In this document: one piece after another, positions 55,029 to 63,051 of the stretch
Numbering within the stretch: the first letter of the stretch is position 1
How the letters are laid out: each line of letters starts with the position of its first letter
Assembly (NCBI RefSeq): GCF_024124905.1
Contig: NZ_JAMXST010000005.1
Location: 248,001-312,000 of the forward strand
DNA from: Cellulosimicrobium cellulans
Lineage (GTDB): Bacteria > Actinomycetota > Actinomycetes > Actinomycetales > Cellulomonadaceae
DNA: 64,000 bases
Direction: 5' to 3'
Notes under the pieces: model-generated
What the model saw: the letters and a program-made list of their open reading frames with translations, nothing else
What the model was told of the DNA's origin: nothing
The model's database searches: none
Made by a program: the position numbers and the translations under genes

Positions 55029-55433
55029 ATGCCGCATTTTCGGATTCGAGAGGCCGCGAGCCTGCTCGGGGTGAGCGACGACACCGTCCGTCGGTGGGTC
55101 GACGCCGGCGAGCTCGCGGCGAGCGTCGACGACGCCGGGCGCAAGGTCGTCGAGGGCGCGGAGCTCGCGCGCTTCGCCGTCGCGCAGTCGCACCCGACGC
55201 CCGACCCGTCCGGCGTCGCCCGCTCGGCGCGCAACCGGTTCGTGGGGATCGTGACGGGCGTCGTGAGCGACACCGTGATGTCCCAGGTCGAGATGCTCTG
55301 CGGGGGCCAGCGCGTGGTCTCGCTCATGAGCACCGAGGCCGTGCGCGAGCTGCGCCTCGAGCCCGGGAGCCTGGCCGTCGCGGTCGTCAAGGCGACGACC
55401 GTCATCGTCGAGACCCCGGGAGGAGCCGCGTGA
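55029..55433 (+). CDS. ModE-like regulator: HTH plus TOBE/Mop domain
   Basis: A 134-residue protein with an N-terminal MerR/excisionase-type helix-turn-helix (residues 5-50: REAASLLGVSDDTVRRWVDAGEL) and one C-terminal TOBE (Mop) domain (about 68-132: NRFVGIVTGVVSDTVMSQVEM, VVKATTVIVE) that in related proteins binds molybdate. Different from classical two-Mop ModE. It overlaps modA (GTGA), so it probably senses molybdate and controls its own operon. Confidence 0.88.
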   Translation: MPHFRIREAASLLGVSDDTVRRWVDAGELAASVDDAGRKVVEGAELARFAVAQSHPTPDPSGVARSARNRFVGIVTGVVSDTVMSQVEMLCGGQRVVSLMSTEAVRELRLEPGSLAVAVVKATTVIVETPGGAA

Positions 55434-56323
55434 GCGCGTCCGCACGGCCCCGCCCGACCACCCGCCCGACCCTCGCGCACCGCCGGACCCGGCGCACCCT
55501 CGCGGCGCTCGGGGCGGCGACGCTCCTCGCCGCGCTCGCCGCGTGCGGCTCGGGCGCGGACGGCGGGGGCGACGCCGCGTCGTCGGACGGTGCCGCGGAC
55601 GCCGCGAGCACGCCGGCCGAGGAGAGCACGCTCACGGTCCTCGCCGCCGCGTCGCTGCGCGACGTGTTCACGGACCTCGCGGCGGACTTCGAGGCCGAGC
55701 ACGAGGGCGTGACCGTGGCGCTGTCGTTCGCGGGGTCGTCCGACCTGGGCGACCAGATCCTCGCCGGGGCACCGGCCGACGTCTTCGCCTCCGCGGACGA
55801 GCGCACCATGGCCCGGGTCGTCGACGCGGGCGACGCGTCCGACCCGGTCGCGTTCGCGACGAACACGCTGACGGTCGTCACCCCGCCCGGCAACCCGGCC
55901 GGCGTCGAGACCTTCGCCGACCTCGCGCGCGAGGACGTCAAGGTCGTGGTGTGCGCGCCCGAGGTCCCGTGCGGCGCCGCGACCGACACGGTCGCCGGGG
56001 CCGCGGGCGTCACCGTCCACCGCGTGAGCGAGGAGGCGAGCGTCACGGACGTGCTCGCCAAGGTGACGTCGGGCGAGGCCGACGCAGGCCTCGTGTACGT
56101 CACGGACGCGACCCTCGCGGGCGACGACGTCGACGTGGTCGACGTGCCCGAGACCGACGCGGCGCTCAACGTCTACCCGATCGCGCTCGTCGCGGCGGCC
56201 GAGCGGTCCGGCCCGGAGCAGGTCGAGCTCGCGCGGGCGTGGATCGACCTCGTGACCGGCGACGCCGGGCAGGCCGCGCTCGCCGCCGCGGGCTTCGGCG
56301 CGCCGGACGCCTCCGCGCCGTGA
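55430..56323 (+). CDS. modA: Molybdate-binding lipoprotein ModA
   Basis: A 297-residue solute-binding protein with lipobox ALAAC (Cys39) and the ModA pattern: [44 protein letters not shown] and [14 protein letters not shown]. Oxyanion contacts would come from the Ser residues in AAS and AGSS. A Ser/Ala/Asp-rich linker joins it to the lipid anchor. Confidence 0.94.
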   Translation: MSASARPRPTTRPTLAHRRTRRTLAALGAATLLAALAACGSGADGGGDAASSDGAADAASTPAEESTLTVLAAASLRDVFTDLAADFEAEHEGVTVALSFAGSSDLGDQILAGAPADVFASADERTMARVVDAGDASDPVAFATNTLTVVTPPGNPAGVETFADLAREDVKVVVCAPEVPCGAATDTVAGAAGVTVHRVSEEASVTDVLAKVTSGEADAGLVYVTDATLAGDDVDVVDVPETDAALNVYPIALVAAAERSGPEQVELARAWIDLVTGDAGQAALAAAGFGAPDASAP

Positions 56324-56348
56324 CGTCCGCGGCACCCGGCGGGTCCTG

Positions 56349-58562
56349 ATGCGCGGGCTCCCCCGCTGGGTCCTCGTCCCGGCGCTGCTCGGCGCGCTGT
56401 TCGTCGTCGTCCCCGTGGTGGCGATGGTCGCGCGCGTCGAGCCGACGCCGGGGCCTGACGGGACCGGCGGCTTCTGGGCCCTCGTGACGTCCCCGGCCGC
56501 GGTCGACGCGCTCGGGCTGTCCCTGCGCACCGCGCTCGTCGCGACGCTGTGCTGCGTCGTGCTCGGCACGCCCATGGCGCTCGTCCTCGCGCGCACGACG
56601 TTCCCCGGGCAGCGCGTCGCGCGCGCCCTCGTCCTGCTCCCGCTCGTCCTGCCGCCCGTGGTCGGCGGCATCGCGCTGCTCCACACGTTCGGTCGCCGCG
56701 GGCTGATCGGCCGGCACCTCGAGGTGCTGGGGATCGAGGTCGCGTTCACCACGACGGCCGTCGTCATCGCGCAGACCTTCGTCGCCCTCCCGTTCCTCGT
56801 CCTGAGCCTCGAGGGCGCGCTGCGCACGCAGGACGCGCGCCTCGAGGACGTCGCCGCGACGCTCGGCGCCCGCCCGACGACGGTGCTGCGCCGCGTCACC
56901 CTCCCGCGCGTCCTGCCGGGGCTGACGTCGGGCGCGGTGCTCGCGTTCGCGCGGGCGCTCGGCGAGTTCGGCGCGACCATCACGTTCGCGGGCGCGCTCC
57001 AGGGCGTCACGCAGACCCTGCCGCTCGAGATCTACCTCCAGCGCAGCGCCGACCCGGACGCCGCCGTCGCGCTGTCGTTCGTGCTCGTCGTGGTGGCCGT
57101 GCTCATCACGGCGGCCGTCCACGGCCCGCGCGTGCTCGGGGGCCCGGACGCCCGGACGGCGCGACCGCGGCGCGGGGGCCGGGTGGCCCGCGGGCCGGGC
57201 ACCCTGCCCGACGGCGATCGGCTCCTCCAGGAGGACGTCTCACCCGGGGCCGACGACGACCGGGTGACGGCAGCCGCCGCGGACCCGACCCCGCGCGCCG
57301 GCGGGGCCCCCGCCACGCTCGCCGTGCGCGCCGTCGTCCCCGACCGCGGGCTCGACGTCGACCTCGCGCTCGCCCCGGGCGAGGTCGTCGCGGTGCTCGG
57401 CGAGAACGGCGCGGGCAAGTCGACGCTCGTGCAGGTCGTCGCGGGCCTCCTCCCACCCGGTGACGCGCCCGGCGCCCGGGTCGCCGTCGGGGACGACGAC
57501 GTCACGCGCGCCGCGCCGCGCCGCCGCCGGGTCGCGTGGCTGAGCCAGCGGCCGCTGCTGTTCGCGAACCTGTCGGTCGAGGACAACGTCGCGTTCGGCC
57601 TCCGGGCGCGGGGCGTGCCACGCTCGCGCGCCCGGCGCGAGGCCCGGGCCGCGCTCGGGCACGTCGGCGCCGCCCACCTCGCGACCCGGCGCGCGACCGA
57701 CCTCTCCGGGGGGCAGGCGCAGCGCGTCGCGATCGCCCGGGCGCTCGTCACCGGCCCGCGCGTGCTGCTGCTCGACGAGCCGCTCGCCTCGCTCGACGTC
57801 GGCGTCGCGCAGCACGTGCGGTCGGTGCTGCACCACGCGCAGCGCGAGCACCCGCGCACGACGCTCCTCGTGACCCACGACCTGCTCGACGTGCTGCTGC
57901 TGGCGGACCGCGTCGTCGTGCTGGACGACGGCCGCGTCGTCGAGGACGGGCCGGTGGACCAGGTCCTCACGCGGCCGCGGTCCCGGTTCGCGGCCCGCCT
58001 CGCGGGCGTGAACCTCCTGGCGGGGAGCGTCGTCCACGTCGCCGTGCCGGAGCCCGTCACGGTGGGCAGCCTCGGGACGGAGCAGGGCGGGCCGGGAGCC
58101 GGTGGGGCGGGAGCCGGCGGGGCGGACGCGGCTCTGGTCCGCACCGAGGCGGGGCCGGAGGAGGCCGCCGCACGCGAGGCGACCCTCGCCGTCGACGGCA
58201 CCGAGGTCCGTGTGCGCGGAACGGCGGGCGATCCGCTCGCCGTCGGCGACGGGGCCGTCGCCGTGTTCGAGCCGCGTGCGGTCGCGGTGCACCGGGCGAC
58301 CCCCGAGGGCAGCCCGCGCAACGCGTACCGGGTCGTCGTGACGAGCGTCGAGCCGCACGGACCGCTCCTGCGCGTGTGGGGCCGCGTGGCCGGCGAGGAC
58401 CCGGGTGCCCCGGCCGCGGGAGCCCCGGCCGCCGTCGGCCACGACTCCCCGCACCTGGCCGCCGACCTCACGCCGCGCGCCGTCGCCGAGCTGCGCCTGA
58501 CCCCGGGCGAGCGCGCGTGGTTCGTCATCAAGGCGGCCGAGGTGCGCATCCACCCCCGCTGA
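56349..58562 (+). CDS. modBC: Molybdate transporter permease-ATPase fusion ModBC
   Basis: A 737-residue fusion of two normally separate proteins. Residues 1-260 form the ModB permease (about five helices; EAA-type [20 protein letters not shown] and [16 protein letters not shown]). A polar linker follows. Residues about 320-560 form the ATPase with Walker [10 protein letters not shown] (near 351), signature [15 protein letters not shown], Walker [12 protein letters not shown]. The C-terminal 600-737 region is a Mop/TOBE-type domain ([21 protein letters not shown]). No frameshift or stop interrupts the join. Confidence 0.92.
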   Translation: MRGLPRWVLVPALLGALFVVVPVVAMVARVEPTPGPDGTGGFWALVTSPAAVDALGLSLRTALVATLCCVVLGTPMALVLARTTFPGQRVARALVLLPLVLPPVVGGIALLHTFGRRGLIGRHLEVLGIEVAFTTTAVVIAQTFVALPFLVLSLEGALRTQDARLEDVAATLGARPTTVLRRVTLPRVLPGLTSGAVLAFARALGEFGATITFAGALQGVTQTLPLEIYLQRSADPDAAVALSFVLVVVAVLITAAVHGPRVLGGPDARTARPRRGGRVARGPGTLPDGDRLLQEDVSPGADDDRVTAAAADPTPRAGGAPATLAVRAVVPDRGLDVDLALAPGEVVAVLGENGAGKSTLVQVVAGLLPPGDAPGARVAVGDDDVTRAAPRRRRVAWLSQRPLLFANLSVEDNVAFGLRARGVPRSRARREARAALGHVGAAHLATRRATDLSGGQAQRVAIARALVTGPRVLLLDEPLASLDVGVAQHVRSVLHHAQREHPRTTLLVTHDLLDVLLLADRVVVLDDGRVVEDGPVDQVLTRPRSRFAARLAGVNLLAGSVVHVAVPEPVTVGSLGTEQGGPGAGGAGAGGADAALVRTEAGPEEAAAREATLAVDGTEVRVRGTAGDPLAVGDGAVAVFEPRAVAVHRATPEGSPRNAYRVVVTSVEPHGPLLRVWGRVAGEDPGAPAAGAPAAVGHDSPHLAADLTPRAVAELRLTPGERAWFVIKAAEVRIHPR

Positions 58563-58565
58563 CAC

Positions 58566-58625
58566 GCCGAACCCGGGGTCCATCCCCACGACGCGCCGGT
58601 CGTGAGGAAGGACCCCGGGTTCGGC
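58566..58625. repeat. Hairpin repeat H2-b (bidirectional terminator)
   Basis: About 27-bp stem with two mismatches: a perfect GCCGAACCCGGGGTCC arm with complement, then a CCACGAC/GTCGTG inner stem and a short loop. It separates modBC from the convergent MFS gene. Relative of 23400-23447. Confidence 0.85.
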
Positions 58626-58635
58626 ACCGCGAGTG

Positions 58636-59907
58636 TCAGACGGCGGCCGGCGCCTCCGGCGCGGGGGCGGGCGCCGCGTCGTGCGGGGGCCGCACGGCTC
58701 GCGACCACTCACCGCCGCGGGCCCTGACCGCGACGAGCAGGACGACGAGTCCGACGGCGGTCATCGCGGCGCCCGCCCACAGGGGCGACGTGAATCCGAG
58801 CCCGGCGGCGATGGTCAGGCCGCCGATCCACGCGCCCAGCGCGTTGCCCACGTTGAAGGCGGCGATGTTCGCGCCCGACGCGAGGGTGGGCGCGCCCTGG
58901 GCGAACGACATGACGCGCATCTGGAGCCCGGGGACGGTCGCGAACCCGAAGGCGCCCATGAGGACGAGGCTCACGACGGTCATCACCTGGCTCGTCGCGG
59001 TGAGCGCGAAGACGCCCAGCACCACGGTGAGCGCCGCGAACAGCACGACGAGCGTCGTGCCGAGCCGGCGGTCGGCGGCGCGCCCGCCGACGAGGTTGCC
59101 CACGAACAGACCGCCGCCGAACAGCACGAGCAGCCACGGGACCGACGCCGTCGTGAACCCGCCCACCTCGGTGAGCGTGAACGCGATGTAGGTGAAGGCG
59201 CCGAACATCCCGCCGAACCCGAGCACGGTGATCGCGATCGAGAACCACACCTGCGCGCTGCGGAACGCGGCGAGCTCGCCGCGCAGCCCGGCGCTGCCCG
59301 ACGCGCGGTCCGTCCCGGGCGAGGTGCTGCCGTCGGGTGCGGGGACGCCGTCGGGCGACCCGACGCGCGACGGGACGAGGAGCGCGATCCCGGCGAGCGC
59401 GACGACGCCGATGGCGGTGATGGCCCAGAACGTCGCACGCCATCCGGCGGCCTGGCCGAGGAACGTGCCGAACGGGACGCCGAGCACGTTCGCGATGGTC
59501 AGCCCGGCGAACATGATCGAGATGGCCCCGGCCCGCTTCTCCGGCGCGACGAGGTCGGCCGCCACGACGGCGCCGATCCCGAAGAACGCGCCGTGGCACA
59601 GCGCCGCGACGACGCGGCCGAGGAGCATGACCTCGTACGTCGGCGCGACGGCGGACAGCAGGTTGCCCGCGATGAACAGGACCATGAGGCCGAGGAGGGC
59701 CTTCTTGCGGTCGACGCGCGTCAGGGCGGCCGTGAGGCCGATCGCGCCGAGGGCGACGGACAGCGCGTAGCCCGAGATGAGGTAGCCGGCGACGGACTCG
59801 GTGACGCCGAAGTCGGCGGCCACCTCGGGCAGCAGGCCCATGATGACGAACTCGGTGAGCCCGATGCCGAAGCCCCCGATGGCGAGGGCCCAGAGGGCGA
59901 CTGGCAT
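58636..59907 (-). CDS. MFS transporter, AraJ/sugar-efflux type
   Basis: A 423-residue twelve-helix permease with GLTEFVIMGLLPEVAADFGV at helix 1, the loop 2-3 motif ALTRVDRKKALLG, and GRVVAALCHGAFFGIGAV in helix 4, all typical of DHA1 AraJ/PbuE-like efflux proteins. Substrate unknown. Immediately downstream of an aldo/keto reductase in the same direction, so probably co-transcribed and controlled by the MarR gene. Confidence 0.9.
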   Translation of the reverse strand: MPVALWALAIGGFGIGLTEFVIMGLLPEVAADFGVTESVAGYLISGYALSVALGAIGLTAALTRVDRKKALLGLMVLFIAGNLLSAVAPTYEVMLLGRVVAALCHGAFFGIGAVVAADLVAPEKRAGAISIMFAGLTIANVLGVPFGTFLGQAAGWRATFWAITAIGVVALAGIALLVPSRVGSPDGVPAPDGSTSPGTDRASGSAGLRGELAAFRSAQVWFSIAITVLGFGGMFGAFTYIAFTLTEVGGFTTASVPWLLVLFGGGLFVGNLVGGRAADRRLGTTLVVLFAALTVVLGVFALTATSQVMTVVSLVLMGAFGFATVPGLQMRVMSFAQGAPTLASGANIAAFNVGNALGAWIGGLTIAAGLGFTSPLWAGAAMTAVGLVVLLVAVRARGGEWSRAVRPPHDAAPAPAPEAPAAV

Positions 59908-59981
59908 GACGATCTCCTGGTTCCGGGAAGGTGCGGTCTCGCGGGCGAGGCGCGGCGCGGGCCGGGGCGCGCGCCGGCGCG

Positions 59982-60821
59982 TCAGCCCTCGAAGGTGTCG
60001 GGGTGCGGTCCGATACGACCGCCCGCGTCGAGGGCGTCGATCGCGGCGACCTCGTCGGCGGTGAGCGCGAAGCCGAGGACGTCGAGGTTCGACGCGATCC
60101 GCGCGGGCGTCACGGACTTGGGGATGACGACCGTCCCCTGCTGCAGGTGCCAGCGCAGGACGACCTGGGCGGGCGTGACGTCGTGGGCGGCGGCGACGCG
60201 GACGACCGTCGGGTCGTCGAGGACCGTGCCCTGGCCCAGCGGGCTCCACGCCTCGGTGACGATCCCGAGCTCGGCGTGGACGTCGCGCAGCGCGCGCTGC
60301 TGGAGCGCGGGGTGCAGCTCGACCTGGTTGACGGCGGGCGTCTCGCCCGTCGCCGCGACGACCGCGCGCAGGTGCGCGGGCTCGAAGTTGGAGACGCCGA
60401 TCTCGCGGACGAGGCCCGCGTCGCGGGCCGCGACGAGACCCTCCCACGCCTCGACGCACCGGCCGCGGGCGGGCGACGGCCAGTGGATCAGGTAGAGGTC
60501 CAGCCGGTCGAGCCCGAGCAGCTCGAGCGACCTCTCGAGCGCGGGGCGGACGGCGTCGCGGGCGAGGGAGTCGATCCACAGCTTGCTCGTGACGAAGACG
60601 TCGTCGCGCGCGAGGCCGGACTCCGCGAGAGCGCGGCCCACGCCCGCCTCGTTGCCGTAGACGGCCGCGGTGTCGACGCTGCGGTACCCCGCCTCGAGGG
60701 CGAGGCTCACCGCTCGCGTGGTCTCGGCGTCGGGCACCTGGAAGACGCCGAAGCCGACCTGCGGGATCGAGGTGCCGCCGCGCAGGGCCGTGCGGGGCAT
60801 GGTCGTGGTGGTCGAGGACAC
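59982..60821 (-). CDS. Aldo/keto reductase
   Basis: A 279-residue NADPH-dependent oxidoreductase with the catalytic tetrad in context: DTAAVYGNEAGVG (Asp, Tyr), TSKLW (Lys) and LIHWP (His); VNQVELHP and IPKSVTPARIASN mark the cofactor site. GTG 60821 is chosen because AGGAG is well placed; ATG 60800 is an alternative. Divergent from the marR gene across an operator-rich spacer. Confidence 0.92.
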   Translation of the reverse strand: MSSTTTTMPRTALRGGTSIPQVGFGVFQVPDAETTRAVSLALEAGYRSVDTAAVYGNEAGVGRALAESGLARDDVFVTSKLWIDSLARDAVRPALERSLELLGLDRLDLYLIHWPSPARGRCVEAWEGLVAARDAGLVREIGVSNFEPAHLRAVVAATGETPAVNQVELHPALQQRALRDVHAELGIVTEAWSPLGQGTVLDDPTVVRVAAAHDVTPAQVVLRWHLQQGTVVIPKSVTPARIASNLDVLGFALTADEVAAIDALDAGGRIGPHPDTFEG

Positions 60822-60858
60822 GGAAGGGCTCCTGAGGGACGATCGGGAAGGGATCGCG

Positions 60859-60951
60859 TTGCACACGCGTTCACCTGGCGTCTGCACTTGTTGCAGACGC
60901 GCGCTATCGATAGTTGCACACGCCGATTAGTTGCACAAGCGCTATAGTTGT
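60859..60951. promoter_or_regulatory. MarR operator array
   Basis: The divergent spacer holds three GTTGCACA-type elements (60859, 60913, 60930) and one perfect 9-bp palindrome GCGTCTGCA-N5-TGCAGACGC (60878-60900). A TATAGT hexamer lies at 60943-60948. The AT-rich, repeat-rich layout indicates cooperative binding by the adjacent MarR protein (inference). Confidence 0.65.
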
Positions 60952-60980
60952 GAGGGCACGCACGCACCGAGGAGGACCCC

Positions 60981-61439
60981 ATGGGCATCGCCGACGACGC
61001 CGTCGAGATCCGCGCGCAGGGCTGGCGCACGCTCGCCGCGCTGCACGGGCTCATCGACGCCGCGCTCGAGCGTGCCCTGCAGTCGGAGCACGACCTCTCG
61101 GTCGTCGAGTACACCGTGCTCGACGCGCTCTCCCGGCAGGACGGCTGGCACATGCGCATGCAGCAGCTCGCGCGGGCCGCCGCGCTCTCCCCCAGCGCGA
61201 CGACCCGGCTCGTCAACCGGCTCGAGGACCGCGGGCTCCTCACCCGCATCCTGTGCCAGGACGACCGCCGCGGGATCTACACCGAGCTCACGCCCGCGGG
61301 CGAGGCGCTCCTGCGCGCCGCGCGCCCCACCCACGACGCAACCCTCGAGGCGGCCCTGCACGACGCGACGGAGACGCCCGAGCTCGCGTCGCTCGTCGAC
61401 GCGCTGCACGCGCTCCCGGCCTCCGCCGGCGCGAGATAG
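60981..61439 (+). CDS. MarR-family transcriptional regulator
   Basis: A 152-residue winged-helix regulator (MRMQQLARAAALSPSATTRLVNRLEDRGL and the wing CQDDRRGIYTELTPAGEALL, about residues 55-110). GAGGAGG precedes the ATG. Divergent from the aldo/keto reductase and MFS genes, which it likely represses together with itself. Confidence 0.9.
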   Translation: MGIADDAVEIRAQGWRTLAALHGLIDAALERALQSEHDLSVVEYTVLDALSRQDGWHMRMQQLARAAALSPSATTRLVNRLEDRGLLTRILCQDDRRGIYTELTPAGEALLRAARPTHDATLEAALHDATETPELASLVDALHALPASAGAR

Positions 61440-61455
61440 CCCCGCCGGCTCCCGG

Positions 61456-61549
61456 CACGGCGTCGCCCAGCGGGCACGGTCCCGCCCGGCGGGCACGACC
61501 CCGCCTGGCAGGTACGGCGTCGTCCGGCAGGCACGACGAGCCGGACAGG
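61456..61549. repeat. 19-bp tandem repeat array, five units
   Basis: Four 19-bp units and one 18-bp unit with consensus CACGRCSYCGYCYGGCRGG, directly between the convergent marR and gntR genes. Units contain short GC-rich dyads, so the array could act as a terminator. Confidence 0.85.
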
Positions 61550-61568
61550 CGCACGCGTGAGGGTCCGG

Positions 61569-62270
61569 TCAGGCCTGTCGGTCGACCCCGCCGAGCGCGG
61601 CGCGGACCTCGCCGACGATCGCCGCCATCGCCGCCTCGGCGGCGCGCGGGTCGCCGGCCGCGACGGCGCGCGCGACGGCCTCGTGCTGGTCCAGCGCCTC
61701 GGGGACGGGGGACGCGGGCATGAGGCCCAGGTGCGTCCGGCCGCTGAGCACCGCGGCGACGACGCCGGCGAGCGCGCCGAACATCTCGTTGCCGCTCGCG
61801 CGGAGCAGGAGCTCGTGGAAGCGCACGTCGAGCGCGAGGAACTCCTCCAGGTCGCCCGCCTCGCCGAGCATCCGCATGCGCGTCGCCGCCGCGACGAGCT
61901 CGGCGCGCTCGTCGTCCGTCGCGTGGACCGCCGCTCCGGCGGCCGCGAGCGGCTCGACGGCGTGGCGCAGCTCGGTGAGCGTGCGGAGCTGCGGGTCACG
62001 ACCCGGCCCTTCGAGGCGCCAGCGGATGACGCGTGGGTCGAGCACGTTCCACTCCTCGATGCCGAGGACGACGAGCCCGACGCGACGCTTCGACCGCACC
62101 AGGCCGAGCCCTTCGAGGAGCCGCATGACCTCGCGCGCGACGGTGCGCGAGACGCCGAACTCGGACCCGATCGACTCGAGCGTGAGCGGCGAGCCGGCGG
62201 GGACGTCGCCGCTGGTGATACGGCGTCCGAGGGCGTCGAGCACGGTGGTGTGCAGGACCGTCGTCGCCAT
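61569..62270 (-). CDS. GntR/FadR-family regulator, likely gluconate repressor
   Basis: A 233-residue regulator with an N-terminal winged helix (about 5-70: LGRRITSGDVPAGSPLTLES, EFGVSRTVAREVMRLLEGLGLV) and an FCD effector domain (metal-ligand DVRFHELLL). Divergent from gntK-gntP, so gluconate or its phosphate is the probable inducer. ATG 62270 chosen; the upstream in-frame TTG is not convincing. Confidence 0.88.
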   Translation of the reverse strand: MATTVLHTTVLDALGRRITSGDVPAGSPLTLESIGSEFGVSRTVAREVMRLLEGLGLVRSKRRVGLVVLGIEEWNVLDPRVIRWRLEGPGRDPQLRTLTELRHAVEPLAAAGAAVHATDDERAELVAAATRMRMLGEAGDLEEFLALDVRFHELLLRASGNEMFGALAGVVAAVLSGRTHLGLMPASPVPEALDQHEAVARAVAAGDPRAAEAAMAAIVGEVRAALGGVDRQA

Positions 62271-62292
62271 GGTCAGCAGCCTACTGGCGCCC

Positions 62293-62330
62293 ATTGGTGA
62301 TATCAATCACTTGCCAAAGGTGCTACCAAT
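62293..62330. promoter_or_regulatory. Operator region of the gluconate locus
   Basis: Inverted ATTGGT (62293) and ACCAAT (62325) flank a TGATATCA palindrome (62298-62305) and a TTGCCAAAGGTG segment, in an AT-rich island between gntR and gntK. Fits a FadR-family repressor site overlapping a promoter. Confidence 0.5.
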
Positions 62331-62436
62331 GCCGCACAGTGGTCGGCAGTGGGGACCACGACGGTCGCCACCCGGGACGGGACCGCGCCGCGAGACGCAC
62401 CCGCACCGGACGCCCGCCCGACACGGAAGTCGACAC

Positions 62437-63051
62437 ATGGACACGGACGTCAGCACCACGGTCCAGGCCGAGAGCGCCGCACCCGACCACGCACCCCAGC
62501 ACCTCGTCGTCATGGGGGTCGCAGGCTCGGGCAAGACGACGGTCGCGACGCTGCTCGCGCAGCGCCTCGGGACCGAGTACGCCGAGGCCGACCGGTTCCA
62601 CCCGCAGGCCAACATCGAGAAGATGAGCGCGGGCACCCCGCTCACCGACGAGGACCGCTGGCCGTGGCTCGAGGCGATCCGCGACTGGCTGAGCGCCGAG
62701 GCGGACGCCGGACGCTCCGGCGTCGTGACCTGCTCCGCGCTCAAGCGCTCCTACCGCGACCTGCTGCGCACCGCGCGCGGCCGCGTCTGCTTCGTCCACC
62801 TCGACGGCAGCCCCGAGCTCCTCGCCGAGCGCATGGAGCACCGCAGCGGCCACTTCATGCCCACGTCGCTCCTGCCCTCCCAGCTCGCCACGCTCGAGCC
62901 CCTGGGCGACGACGAGCCCGGCTTCACGGTCGACGTCACCCGCACGCCCGAGGAGATCGCCGACCTCGTGCTCGACCGGCGGGCCGACTGCGGGCGGACC
63001 GACCCCAGCACCTCGACCGGGACCTCGGCCGGGACGGAGGCGCAGCGATGA
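62437..63051 (+). CDS. gntK: Gluconokinase
   Basis: Phosphorylates gluconate to 6-phosphogluconate. A 204-residue P-loop kinase: Walker A GVAGSGKTT (residues 27-35), EADRFHPQANIEKMSAGTPL, CSALKRSYRDLLR and HFMPTSLLPSQLATLEP. The first 20 residues and the Ser/Thr-rich tail exceed the family core. Stop overlaps the gntP start. Confidence 0.95.
   Translation: MDTDVSTTVQAESAAPDHAPQHLVVMGVAGSGKTTVATLLAQRLGTEYAEADRFHPQANIEKMSAGTPLTDEDRWPWLEAIRDWLSAEADAGRSGVVTCSALKRSYRDLLRTARGRVCFVHLDGSPELLAERMEHRSGHFMPTSLLPSQLATLEPLGDDEPGFTVDVTRTPEEIADLVLDRRADCGRTDPSTSTGTSAGTEAQR

Noticed and set aside
55029-55433. Phage excisionase
   Set aside because: The N-terminal HTH looks excisionase-like, but the C-terminal TOBE domain and the modA overlap identify a molybdate regulator.
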